Shown here piece after piece: positions 46,360 through 57,973 of a stretch of 64,000 bases of DNA; positions within the stretch are counted from its first letter, which is position 1, and each line of letters starts with the position of its first letter. The DNA is taken from assembly GCA_019454045.1 (NCBI GenBank), contig SKCR01023420.1, positions 402,752 through 466,751 on the forward strand, read 5' to 3'. Source of the DNA: Zanthoxylum bungeanum (Eukaryota; Streptophyta; Magnoliopsida; Sapindales; Rutaceae). Both the position numbers and the translations under genes were made by a program. The notes beneath the pieces were generated by a model. It searched no databases, was not told where the DNA came from, and saw only the letters and a list, made by a program, of their open reading frames with translations.

Positions 46360-46790
46360 ACATCAACAGTTCGGGAACAAAAACCCACAATTCAGGGAAC
46401 AGACCCTCATCTCACTTTGGGAACAAGACCCACGGGAAAAAAACCCATAATTCAGGGAACAAGACCCTCAGCTCACTTCGGGAACAAGACCCACAAGTCA
46501 GGGAACAAGACCCTCAGCTCACTTCGGGAACAAGACCCACGGGAACAAAAACCCACAATTCAGGGAACAAGACCCTCAGCTCACTTCGGGAACAAGACCC
46601 ATAATTCAGGGAACAATACCCTCAACTCACTTCAGGAACAAGACCCACAGGAATAAGACCCACAATTAAGGGAATAAGACCCTCAACTCAACTCAGATCG
46701 GGAACAAGACCCACAACACAAATTGGGAACAAGACCCACAGCACAACAAACTCAGATTGGGAACAAGACCCACAACACAACTTAATTCAG
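46360..46790 (+). repeat. GGGAACAAGACCC array
   Basis: Alternating GGGAACAAGACCCACA and CAGGGAACAAGACCCTCA words with CTCACTTC spacers. Homologous to the 51-bp array of Tat-I at 10200-10720. Confidence 0.8.
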
Positions 46791-46820
46791 ATAAGACCAT
46801 GTGGACTATTCAGACTATTG

Positions 46821-47780
46821 TGGCTCTCTAGGTACGGAGACGTCACCGCGACACCCTAGGTACGGGGTTAGCACTCAGACATTTGTGGCTCTCTAGGTAC
46901 GGAGATGTCACCGCGACACCCTAGGTACGGGGTTAGCATTCAGACATTTGTGGCACTCTAGGTAAGGAGGCGTCACTGCGACACCCTAGTTACGGGGTTA
47001 GCACTCAGACATTTGTGGCTCTCTAGGTACGGAGACGTCACCGCGACACCCTAGGTACGGGGTTAGCATTCAGACATTTGTGGCACTCTAGGTACGGAGG
47101 CGTCACTGCGACACCCTAGGTACGGGGTTAGCACTCAGACATTTGTGGCTCTCTAGGTACGGAGACGTCACTGCAACACCCTAGGTACGAGGTTAGCATT
47201 CAGACCACAGCGACACCCTAGGTACGGGGTTAGCACGCCAGGTACGACATGTGGACTACTCAGACATTTGTGGCTCTCTAGGTACGGAGACGTCACTGCG
47301 ACACCCTAGGTACGGGGTTATCATTCAGACCACAGCGACGCCCTAGGTACGGGGTTAGCACGCCAAGTACGGCATGTGGACTATTCAGACATTTGTGGCT
47401 CTCTAGGTACGGAGACGTCACCGCGACACCCTAGGTACGGGGTTAGCATTCAGACCACAGCGACGCCCTAGGTACGGGGTTAGCACGCCAGGTACGACAT
47501 GTGGACTATTCAAACATTTGTGGCTCTCTAGGTACGGAGACGTCACCGCGACACCCTAGGTACGGGGTTAGCATTCAGACCACAGCGACGCCCTAGGTAC
47601 GGGGTTAGCACGCCAGGTACGGCATGTGGACTATTCAGACATTTGTGGCACTCTAGGTATGGAGGCGTCACTGCGACACCCTAGGTATGGGGTTAGCACT
47701 CAGACAACCAACATCATCACTGCGGCACTCTAGGTATGGAGACGCAACCGCGACGCCCTAGGTACGGGGTTTAGCATTAT
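46821..47780 (+). repeat. 65-bp CTAGGTACGG array with higher-order pattern
   Basis: Units of 65 bp start TGGCTCTCTAGGTACGGAGA at 46821, 46886 and onward. From ~47200 they alternate with a second unit (CAGCGACGCCCTAGGTACGG, then TTAGCACGCCAGGTACG), giving a higher-order repeat. About 13 copies. No long frame. Confidence 0.85.
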
Positions 47781-47891
47781 TAACTCAGCACATCAGGCAG
47801 ACCAGGTGACAGCTGGCGAGCCAGGTAAGTAAAAATGCATTGCAAGTACTTTGATAGGATTGTCATTGTCACACACTGCACAAGTCCCATC

Positions 47892-47905
47892 AAAGTGGGG
47901 GCGAC
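47892..47905 (+). other. Tat-II polypurine tract
   Basis: AAAGTGGGGGCGAC directly before the 3' LTR, same as in Tat-I. Confidence 0.88.
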
Positions 47906-49853
47906 TGTAGGCATTGTATTTTTACACATTAGCCCAATGATGAGTCTCGTATGGAGGCAACTACTTCTTTAGTCATGAAAGTCGCGGGAAACGGACGTTG
48001 GAAGGGTAAAGTTGGAAAATAGAATTTTCGATGGATTTAATCTCGTTGTTTTCGCTTCGGTTGCTTGTTATACCTCCGTTTCTAAGCTCACCTTAGGCCC
48101 AAAACTCCCATAGACCACATACCTAACCCAAACCAAGCCCAAATACCCAAGTCAACCCAAGTCAAACCAAGTCAAACCAAATCCATGCCCAAAGGATGTG
48201 TTCACGCCCAAAGCCCCTTTATTTAGGTATATGCATATTTATCACATGTTTAAATCTTGTAAATCCTTACCTAAATAAAAGAAATCAATCAAATCCCTAC
48301 CAAATCAAATCCAATCCCAAATCCTAATTAGGAGATGCATTCCTTATTAGAAATCAATTAGGAGATTCCTTCCTAATCTAATTAGGAAAGCCATCACCCC
48401 TTTGCCTATAAAAAGAGGCCTTCACCCCCCTTTTCAAACCTAGCCCATACATCTCTCTCACACGCCTAAAGCACTCTCTTAAGCCTCCATTACACGCCCA
48501 AGCATCCCCCTGAAGCCTCCATTGCCGCACCTTCAAGATCCAATAGCCTCCATTGCCGCACCTTCCCTCCATCATCAACACCCTTCACGCCCAAGCCCTA
48601 AACTTAACCCTCCATTGCCGAGTTCCAGCCCCCATTCACAGCCCTAAAACACCCTCAAAGAAACCTTATTCACAGCATTAAAGTCGCACTAAACACCCTC
48701 CAAACACAGCCCCATTCGCAGCCCCAAAACAGTCCCTGAAAACACCCCACTGCACCTGTGAACTGCCGCAGTTCACCTTCTGTTCTGGTCAGTTTTTGTT
48801 GCGTCCTTAGCCCACAAAACAGTCCTAAAATCACCTAAACACCATCCCCAAAACCTCCATAAAGTTTCCCTAAAAAATCCTCACAAACGCACCTCCCTAA
48901 GCCTTCAAAATCACCCAAAACAGTCCGCTAAACCATCAAGACAGTGACCTGAAACGTAGCAGCGAAACAGCAGCGAAACGGACTTGAAACAGCAGCCCGA
49001 ACAGCAAAACAGCGAGGAAAGACGTTGAGTTGGTGAACTAAAAGAGTAGCGGATCATTCACCCTTCCAACGGACGTGTAACGCCCTTTCTTAGACGACAA
49101 AAGATGTTAGACCTGAGGGCACCTTTCTACTTATCTTCTTTATTGTTGTTTTATTTATTTTGATATATAATTGCATGAGAGTCGTTTGAAGCATGATGTG
49201 ATTGTTGGATGAGCGGGATATGTGTTCTCTTTTGTGGTATATCGGATGGAAACCCGGACGTAAATTCCATAGCCGATTCCGAATGGACGGTAGTATGGTC
49301 TGCACTAGGGATACAATGCCACGTACCACTTAAGATGCACGCATCTCGTCTCATCCTAATTTGTATTTGAGCATGTCATAGTTCTAGGCCGTTTATTTAT
49401 TATTTTAAGCATGAGTTAATTTAGTCTTGTTATTTAATTTTCAAAGCATGATTGTGTTATTTAGGCATGTTGTTTCTTCATTCTTTATGCATGATGTTTC
49501 GTTTAGTTTATGTTTATGTTTAATTAGTTATTTGTTTACTTTGGTTTAATGGTTCAATATGCTCGTTGTGTTATATTGCGTGGAGTTATTTGGATGAAAG
49601 CATGTTAGATCTAAGTACCCTTGAGCATGAATGTTGAATAGATTCGGTTAGTTTATTGCACAAATTATATCATCACAAGTGACATAAGTAAGGGACCATT
49701 CCGAACCCAACGGTTTGAGGTCTTCCATTGCGAGGGGTGAGTGCGGCCTTAAATCTTGTCCCGGTTCACACCGGGTGGCGACTCCATGTTATTTTGTACT
49801 TCCCAACTAGGCCGCGAGCTTAGAACAGCGTCGCCCAGGTTCTGTTGTCTACA
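47906..49853 (+). repeat. Tat-II 3' LTR (1948 bp)
   Basis: Partner of 41045-42981; differences are small indels, such as an extra GTCAAACCAA unit near 48165, and scattered substitutions. Confidence 0.95.
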
Positions 49854-50675
49854 ATGGGCCTCATTTTTCTTTTTCTTGCCCTTGTCCTGAGACTTCTTAT
49901 TTCTGCAGTCATTTGCCATATGACCGATTTTTCCACAGTTGTAGCACTTCCCCTTAAACTTCTTATTAGCTTTGGAAGAATCAGCTCCACTGTTCTTTCT
50001 CTTCTTGCTACCCTTTACACCTTCGACGAAGTTGGCCTTAGAATCCATAGTCTTGTAGCTGGCCTTCTCGGACTTCATGTTGTTCTCTTCTATCCTCAAT
50101 CGAACTCCAAGGTCTTCAAGGCTCATCTGTTTCTTTTTGTGTTTCAGCTAGCTCCTGAAGTCCTTCCATGATGGATGCAACTTTTCAATAATGGTGGCAA
50201 CTTGAAATGTCTCACAAAGATTCATCCCTTCATCCAACATTTCATGAATGATCAATTGTAGTTCACCCAACTGAGACATGATCGTTCTTGAATCTACCAT
50301 TTGGTAGTCTAGGAACCTACCCACGACAAATTTCTTTTGCCCGACATCCTCTGTTTTGTATTTCTTCTCGAGAGATTCCTATAGAATCTTCGCAGAAGTC
50401 ATGCCTTGGTACACATTGTACACGGTATTTTCAAGTCCATCCAAAGGGTAGTTCTTGCATAAGAAGTCTCCAGACGAACATGTCTCTTCACGCAGTTGCT
50501 TGGCCGTAGCTGATTCACCCTCCACAGGATCCAGAGCATCTTTGAGGTACTTAGCCAACTGGAGAGTTGTCAGGTAGAACAACATTTTGCTCTGCCACTG
50601 TTTAAAGTTTGCCCCACCAAAATTTTCTGGTTTTTCTTCATGAGAGACCGGTACTGTGATGTTTCCGCTAGCCAT
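49854..50675 (-). pseudogene. Copia-B gag with zinc knuckle
   Basis: ATG at 50675 gives MASGNITVPVSHEEKPENF, then NFKQWQSKMLFYLTTL, the copia gag start. A stop at ~50380 and another near 50128 interrupt it. The knuckle CYNCGKIGHMANDC (CX2CX4HX4C) near 49920-49965 is followed by a Lys-rich tail running to the ATGGG duplication, where Tat-II intervenes; the next codons are at 41039. Confidence 0.92.
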
Positions 50676-50952
50676 GTGTAATTGGAATGATCAACAAATG
50701 ATCTTGTTCAAGTGATATACCAAGTATTCACTTGTTGTTCTATTGGACGGTAGTACCAATAAATACAAGTCCTTGAATTTCGACTAAAGTTTCTTATGAA
50801 AAGTAAATAAAGGAATATTCCCATAGGACGAGGGGGGGTCCGAAGTAACCACTTAAATCCCTGACCACTTAGGCTCTTATCACCTTTTTGACAGAATATC
50901 CTTTAAACACTTCTTCAATAGAATCTCTTAGCAATTCAAAACTTAGTATTAC
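50676..50952 (-). other. Copia-B leader, part next to gag
   Basis: Non-coding; interrupted on its left by gag and on its right by the solo LTR with duplication ATTAC. Confidence 0.7.
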
Positions 50953-52377
50953 TGTTGTGATATTTTTATATCGTACCGCAAGTGTACGGTGTCAAGTTTT
51001 AGTATAAATGAGTTAGAGTGTCGAACCCACATGGATTGTGTTAACTCGCACTAAGTACTACAATTGATAATCCTAACTTTATTTAGAAAATAAATAATAA
51101 AGATTTAATTAAATAAACAAAATATAAAACAATAAAATATAAGGAACTAATACTATAGAGATTCTAGATCCTGATTTCACCTAGCTGTCGCCTATGTATA
51201 TGTCATAATTAATCATTGTTCAGTTATATTGTTTATAAGTCAAGACTCCTAAAATATCCACCCCCTCTCTCGAGTGCCGAGGGAAAAGATCATCAACTAT
51301 AGACTTCGATATCTCTATAAAAATCCAATAGTTAACAAATCATTACGCTTTGTGATTCTATGTTAACGACTTCAAAGGACTACAGGTTCTCTCGAACTCT
51401 ATAAAATCCTAGGTTATATTCCCTAAATCCATTCAAAATCCCCTCTATCGAGTGATAGATTCTAAACATATATCATCTTCAATTGTGGCCAACAATCAAG
51501 AACCATTAAACTCAAAAGAATATAAATAAATTAATAAAACTTCATAACAAAATTGATAAACACAATACAAGGTTCAAGCATAGATTACATCATTCTCCAG
51601 AATTAAGGAGTTAGTTCATGACAATAAAATAAAACAATGAATAATAAGTCATGAATCTAATGGAAATCATTAGAGTTCTAAGAAAGAAATAAGAAGATAA
51701 AACCCCAATTGAATCTCTTCGTCCTCGGACTTCACCGCCTTAATCTCTTCTTGTTGCTCTTCAATCCTCTCATTGGATCTCTAAAAATATTTGTTTCTGT
51801 GTTTTGTGCAGTGTATTAGCCTCCTTTGAATTCTGGATGAACTGTTATATTTATAGTGGAGGCAGAGAGTCATTGGGTATTATTAGGGATATTGGAAACC
51901 CTAAAATCACTTTCATGGAGTGCGCCTATATTTACCCCACAGCGCCATGGCGCCAAAGTCTCTGCATTTTGTATGGCAAATTGGCGCCATGGCGCCATTA
52001 TTCTTTTCTTTCATTGGCGCCAGGGCGCCAACTTGCCTTAAGTCAACAGGCGCCATGGCGCCTGTTGATCATTTACTCAATTGGCGCCATGGCGCCAAGA
52101 ACAATGGAATTGGTGTGAATTTGTGGCGCCTTAGCGCCCTTCTCTCGGGATTTTGGCTGGTTTAATATTCTTGAAGGCGTCACAGTGCCAATTACCCAAT
52201 GTTCGTCCTGTGTTCCCGAAAGTTCCCAAAACATGTGCAATTGTTCCCAGATCCATGTATTAATGCTCCTACAAATAAAACACAAAATATACTATAAATA
52301 ACATTTAAATATCTCGAAATATAACAAAACAATCAGCTAAAAATGCTGTAATAAGTGGGTATAAACCACACTTATCA
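50953..52377 (-). mobile_element. Solo Athila-type LTR (1425 bp)
   Basis: Perfect duplication ATTAC at 50948-50952 and 52378-52382. Sense ends TGATAAGTGTGGTTTATACC and ATATCACAACA; the layout, including the GTTCGACACTC word near the 3' end, parallels the LTR at 27764-29148 but the sequence is a different family. No internal region, so a solo LTR. Confidence 0.85.
51940..52195. repeat. GGCGCCATGGCGCC palindrome cluster
   Basis: Around seven copies of GGCGCC flanking ATGG, AGGG or TTAG spacers; the commonest form GGCGCCATGGCGCC is perfectly self-complementary. It is GC-rich in an AT-rich LTR. Confidence 0.85.
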
Positions 52378-52382
52378 ATTAC

Positions 52383-53157
52383 ACTTTTTATTTTACACTA
52401 CAATATTCGATATGTGTAGATATATGTGTATGTGTCAATCAAGATTGGATTGAATTACTTGTGTATGATTACACTTTAAATTCTCAACCAAGTATGTAAC
52501 ACACAATTAATTTTCAAATTTATTACTATGTGTATGCTTGTGATAATTGAATACCATAATAATAACTTAAATCTATTCTACAAAATTATTGTGATTCAGT
52601 ATATGATTTACTAATATATTAAATTAGTTTAAGGCTTTTCTATTTAGAAACAATTCCAGGACTTAGTTTGTTAGTGTCGCGTTCGTATCTACGTTCAAAC
52701 GAGACTATTCAGTGTGTGCACGTTCATGTAGAGTTCGCAAACGCGTTCGAACGAAGTGTTCCAGAGAGTTCACGTTCGTGGAGCGTTTGAGAATGCATTC
52801 GAACGGAATATTCCAGAGAGTTTACATTCGGGTGTAGCATCCGAAAACACGTTCGAATGATATATTCGGAAGGGTTTACGTTCATGTTGCGTTTAGGACG
52901 CGTTCAAACATTTTAAGTCAGAAGGCTTGCGTTTGAATACGTGTTCGAACATTCTTAGGCAGAAGGCTTGCATTCGAGTTGCGTTTGAAGACACGTTCAA
53001 ATGTTCTTACGAAAATTCAGATTTTAGCCTTTGCATTCGTCAGGCGTTCGAACGCCCTTACGTATTTTTCATGCACATACTATATTTTCCAGAAAATTTT
53101 CTTATCTAAGCATGCGCATTTCTATCTAACAACACTAAAATGATAAGTTCTTAAGAT
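52383..53157 (-). other. Copia-B leader, LTR-proximal part
   Basis: Non-coding sequence between the solo LTR and the 5' LTR. No TGGTATCAGAGC-type primer site lies next to the LTR (sense bases after the LTR are AATCTTAAGAACTTATC). It includes the GTTCGAACG array. Confidence 0.7.
52675..53065. repeat. GTTCGAACG array in the Copia-B leader
   Basis: Eight or so GTTCGAACG-like cores at 40-60-bp spacing. The part 52705-52815 is alignable with 155-255 of the Tat-I LTR, including TTCAGTGTGTG followed by GTTCGTGTAG-like sequence and AACGCGTTCGAACG. Confidence 0.8.
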
Positions 53158-53717
53158 TGTTGGTGGTATAGTGTCATTAAAAAGAAACTAACATGCAACC
53201 AAACGGATCAAAACCAGAATACCAATCAAACTATGCAAAACCCTAAAACTTGCAATATGAAGAAAAAACCTGTAAAAATTGACGAAATGCAGTCCAAGTC
53301 GAGATAGATCTCTATCCTTAAGAACTTATTAGCCCCGTCTCGGTGCTTTACAGGTTTTGTGGCTAATGTTCTCCCAGGATAACTCAGATTCCTCTTCTCC
53401 AAGGGGCACTCCTTAAGAAGATCTTGAACTTGGAAATGGAGGAACTATATCTCTGACTCAAAAACGAAATTATGAGACTCAAGACTTGTTTTTCAGATCT
53501 GGATTCTTAGAATGAACCTCCAAAGCCCTTTAAATAGACATGAAAGGGTGTCATAAGGGCACCCTTTGGTTTGCGGTGTAACCCTCCTAAGGGTTATACC
53601 CCTTACCATGCACCATTTGGAGTTTTCTTCTAAATTGGAGGACATGTCCCATTGGGGTACCATCCAAGGGACATGTCCCTCCTCCATCGAAACACTATAA
53701 TTAGAGAATTTTCAACA
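53158..53717 (-). repeat. Copia-B 5' LTR (560 bp)
   Basis: Partner of 34726-35286. Confidence 0.92.
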
Positions 53718-53722
53718 ATACT

Positions 53723-54435
53723 GGGGTACCATCCCCATTTATATGAGGTTAAATAATAATATTTCTCTGTAGAATAATTTTACTCTTCAATCTTTTCAGC
53801 CATGCACTTTTATATGCATAAAAAAAAACTATAAATATTCACATAAAATTTATAAATATTTATATAATAAAGCTGGTTATCTTACTAACATCGTTGGGAT
53901 ATACAGTCCTGTTCTCATAAAGATAACTTAATAAATTTTTTTTTTTTTTTTAAAAGCTTGTTATATCCAAATATACTGTAAGGACATGTGAAGTCAGGTT
54001 TACGACTAATTCAATACATGGAACTTTTTTAAAGCATATTATATACAAATCATATTCGTCAATTAAGAAATAGTACAATGGTTTAATTAATGGAATATTA
54101 TCTTACAAAGTAAATCTTCAAAGTAAAAAAGATGATGGATGTCTAAGAAATTTGGAATCTGTGCTTGCGCCTGGTCTTGTTAGATTTTCTTCCGTCGAGT
54201 CTCCCTTCAAGGGGTCAACAATTAGAAATTAGGAAGAATTATTCTGTATGTGACTTATTTTTCTGATTGTACTGTGCGAATTCTTTTTTATATATAATGA
54301 AAATGAAAACAACTCAATGAAATAAGAATATAGTTCTTTTTTTTTTTTTTTTAAATAACGTTGCAATTTACTGATATTTAGTATTAAAAATATAACATAA
54401 TCTCTTAACTATTAAACATTATGATAATGCGCAGT
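53723..54435. other. AT-rich spacer without genes
   Basis: Poly-T runs at 53938-53951 and 54338-54352; no element or gene could be assigned. Confidence 0.5.
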
Positions 54436-54767
54436 TGTTAACTAAAATAATCTCTATTATTATTAAGAGTTTGTGAGAGAGTTATAGTTCTCATATTTTA
54501 AGAGAGTGAGATTGTTAACCCCTTATATTTAGAGAGAAATTGTAAAATTCTTTATACTATAGTGAAATCATTATATATTTGTCCGTGAATATTTCCCTCA
54601 CATTGAAGGTTTTACCACGTTGAATCTATGTCTCACTGATTTATTTTATTGTTCATATTTATGATAGACTAAACCTCCCAATTATTATTATATTGTTATA
54701 TGGAAGGCAATGCCTCATGAACTAACAACTTACTTGTATGTCAATTTCACCCAACGATCCCCTAACA
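54436..54767 (+). repeat. Copia-C 5' LTR, truncated
   Basis: Aligns with 60400-60596 (AGAGAGTTATAGTTCTC, ACTATAGTGAAATC, TTTTACCAC) and ends CCTAACA. Its first ~160 bp are not recognisable. Confidence 0.75.
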
Positions 54768-54768
54768 G

Positions 54769-54779
54769 TGGTATCAGAG
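54769..54779 (+). other. Copia-C primer binding site
   Basis: TGGTATCAGAG, the standard tRNA-Met complement, one base inside the LTR. Confidence 0.85.
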
Positions 54780-54911
54780 TAATAGGTTTGAGGTTACTGT
54801 TCACGGAGACTGTTCACATATATGGTAAAATATTGTTCACGTATATATACTATTCCCATATACAAAACCATTCACGTATACGATACTGTTCACATATACG
54901 ATACTATTCGC

Positions 54912-55489
54912 GGTGAAATAGTGAAAATCGGTTCAAGTGGGAAGCTGATCGTCATCAGAACTATGACATCAATGTTAAATTTGAGAAGTTCAATAGGATC
55001 AACTTTTCCCTATGGAAACTTAAAATAAAAGCAATCTTGAGAAAAGGAAATTGCTTAGCGGCAATTGGTGAGAGACCGAATGGAATGACTACTGAAAAAT
55101 TTGAAGGACATGGATGACAACGTTATGGACAACTTACATCTAGTCTTAGCAAATTCTGTGTTATCCAATATTGCAGAGAAGAGGACGACAAAAGAGATTT
55201 GAGATGCACTTACCAAATTATACAAGGTAACAAGATCTTCTTGAATATGAGACTCTACACTCGTCGAATGAGTGATTCCACATCCATGACGGATCAAATC
55301 AAAAACTGGAATATACTATTTTCCAAAGTCACCACGTTGGATTTTAGTATATCTACACATGAACGTACATATATTCTACTTCAAAGTTTACATGATTCAT
55401 ATGATCAATTTATCATCAACTTGACAAGTAATATTGTCACTAATAATCTAGTCTTCGACGCAGTTGTAGCTGCTGTGTTAGTATCATAG
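54912..55489 (+). pseudogene. Copia-C gag fragment
   Basis: Codons near 54975 give FEKFNRINFSLWKLKIKAIL, the gag N-terminal motif; after shifts, 55240-55485 gives MRLYTRRMSDSTSMTDQI and the YILLQSLHDSYDQF motif (UBN2-type copia gag). The zinc knuckle is missing: the sequence breaks off where the Athila-like fragment begins. Confidence 0.85.
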
Positions 55490-55492
55490 CAC

Positions 55493-56640
55493 TCAATGAG
55501 TGGTTAATATCCTTATATTTACCGTCTCTGTATCTTAATATTTTATTGGCGATATCAAGTTTTATAAGCGAATTGATGTGTTTTGGGAGCGTTTTACAAG
55601 TCAAAATAATATTATGATTCAATAGAATTAATTAAGGATGTAAATGGTAAGATACAGAGCAAATCGGGAAAAATTTGGAGTTAAAACACGCATCATGACG
55701 CTGAATGTGTATTGAGACTCGCGCATTAAGCAAATTGAGAGAGAGAAAATTTTGTCAACTTGCGCAGCAAAACTTGGCGAGTCACGACTCTAGGTTTTGC
55801 ATGTCACAACATGCTAAAAAGAAATGTGAGTGTTGCGATGCGCTCCACGCGGGTCGCAACACGAGAGATTTTTTCTATATTCATCCTGGATCCGATTTTT
55901 AAGTAGGAAACACCCCTTAGACCTCTTATATAAGTACAAGTTCGTTCCAAAACCTATTATCAAGTCTCATAATATATTTTGGAGCCTCCAAGAGCATAGA
56001 AGAATGTCAAGTACAAGCGATAACAAATTTATCAACCGGAGTTGGATTTGAAGACTGCAAACGAAAGTTTATTTCTTCTATTTTCTCTCTAACTTTATCT
56101 TTTATAAGTTATTGGCTTGTTATAATGATTAGCTTAAATTTATTGAATATTATGAGTAGCTAATTCATTTAATCTAGGGTTTAATGGATCTTGAGCATGC
56201 TTAATTAATTTAATTGCATATTTTTATTCTTTTGGGTTTGTTATTTATTATTTATTATTCTCTATGCTTTGATGCTTATTTTATTTGTTTAGCCAACAAT
56301 AGAATAATCTTGGTGAATCTTTACGAACTCGACGAAGGAAATTTGGATTAGCCGTGGGAATAATGGCGTGTGATCTTATTTGTTGAATATATTTCCCTGC
56401 GGGATAGAAATATACATAAAAGGCATACGTAGCCAATATTAGAACTCGACCTTAAGGAATTCGATTTAATTTAATTAACATAGACATTAATTAATTGAGT
56501 TATTTTGAATATATTAACCTGACCATCGAAAGAGGCTTGTGAATAGTTTAGTGTTCTAGGTTAATAATTAGTAACAACAACTCAATTGAATGAAAAGTGT
56601 CTGAACTTATTGTGTGCTTACTTTGGTGAAATTACAACCC
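55493..56640 (+). mobile_element. Athila-like LTR fragment
   Basis: Aligns from the LTR start with 27766-28912, nearly identical, and breaks off at ATTACAACCC, about 240 bp before the LTR end. No target duplication. Confidence 0.88.
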
Positions 56641-57973
56641 AATACAACAAAGTTTGTAGAAATTAGAAGATTAAAGGTAATCTTTATGTTTCTTTAAGCT
56701 TGAAAATTATTTCCTTATTGTTCTTGTGTTATTGCAATGGTTGTAGAGATTCTTTTCTTCTTGGTTTTTGGGGGGTTTTTGGATTGGATGATGGATTGAG
56801 AAGCTAGTAGCATGTGTAAGTATATATTGAACTAGATTAAGGTAATTTAGGTTCAATTTGTTGTTGGACAACTTAGTTGTCATTCTAGAGTTGTTGAGCC
56901 ACTCTAAAATAACCTAGAATTGTTCTAGAGATATTTCGTGATGGTGGGACTTGATTGGTGTAAGATTAATTAGATTAATCAGATTAATCTTACTAAAATT
57001 GGATTTAAAGCATGAATTGTGGACTGTTTTTTTACTCTATTTCAGACCTGAAAATCTGGAAATTTTATGATGAAAAATATGTCATTTGGATGTGTTGAAT
57101 GTGTATTGGGTGTTAGCATAATTTCCGGAAAGTGTTTCGGAGTGAAAATATGTGAAAACGGCGAAAAATGGAGTTACAGGGTGAGTTTTCGGGCTTACCG
57201 GGTAACAGCTGTCTAAACAGTGAATTGGTCACTGTTTGGGCAGCCCATGAACTGCCCAAATACCATTGGGGCTGACCTTGGAAGCCCCTGTATGTATTCG
57301 TTGGTCGGTTCGGTCAAAAATGTGTTTTTTATTATAATTTACGGAAAAATATTTTTCGTAAAAGTTTTGCAATATTTTCATTATCAATTATGTCGTTATA
57401 TGATATCGAATAATATGTTTAGGTGAAATATGAATAAATTATATATATATGATATCAAATAATTTATTCGGTAACTTTAAAAGTTTAAAATTATGATTCG
57501 CCGAACCGCGCGCTTCCGCTGCGCCCGCGCTAAAACCCCAACATAAAAATTACAGATAAAATTATTTCTACAAATCATGTACCTTATGTTTTATTTCCAT
57601 TTTCATCATTCATTCAATGGTCATTCATACGTTCTCCATTTTTAGTTTTACGTTGTAGGATTTCATGCATGCAAAGGATAAACTTTTGAGAGGATGGACA
57701 CCTACCACAATCATTAGAATCAGTCTCTATGTCCATAAATTTTACATATATGCCAAGTAAGGCCACGAGGGCGAGTTATGTAGGCACGTATTAGCATGGT
57801 GTAGAAATTTATTTTCATGTAATTCTTATGCATTGCATAGAAATCATGCATGAATTCAGATTAGACAGTTCAATTATAAATCATGACACATCATACATGT
57901 TCATGTCACGAGGCTCAGGGAGATGGTAACGTCGTCTCCTGTCAGTCACGTCCTGGGTAAACTGGGATGTGAC
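56641..57973 (-). mobile_element. Gypsy LTR fragment, possibly chromovirus (Tekay-like)
   Basis: On the minus strand it begins TGTCACATCCCAGTTTACCC at 57973, like Tekay/Del-type LTRs. The other end merges with the Athila-like fragment without a clear terminus or duplication. No coding sequence. Confidence 0.5.

Larger units (their letters stand above)
41045..49853 (+). mobile_element. Tat-II: complete non-autonomous Tat/Ogre-like element
   Basis: An 8.8-kb + strand element with near-identical LTRs, tRNA-Arg-type primer site (42985-43002), polypurine tract (47892-47905) and perfect target duplication ATGGG (41040-41044, 49854-49858). The 4.9-kb interior has no gag or pol motif and consists of a leader shared with Tat-I, a captured Athila-like segment and successive tandem arrays. 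It splits Copia-B between gag and protease. The few differences between LTRs make it one of the youngest insertions here. Confidence 0.93.
34726..53717 (-). mobile_element. Copia-B: Ty1/copia element with three nested insertions
   Basis: 560/561-bp LTRs and a perfect target duplication ATACT (34721-34725, 53718-53722) define one element now 19 kb long. Subtracting the solo Y LTR, Tat-II and the solo Athila-type LTR, each with its 5-bp duplication, leaves about 6.67 kb. On the minus strand the order is LTR, leader, gag, protease, integrase, reverse transcriptase, RNase H, LTR. Several in-frame stops and unusual lack of a recognisable primer site next to the 5' LTR show it is dead. Confidence 0.93.

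Noticed and set aside
46821..47780. Array as a host centromeric satellite
   Set aside because: It is bounded inside Tat-II between leader and polypurine tract, so it belongs to the element.
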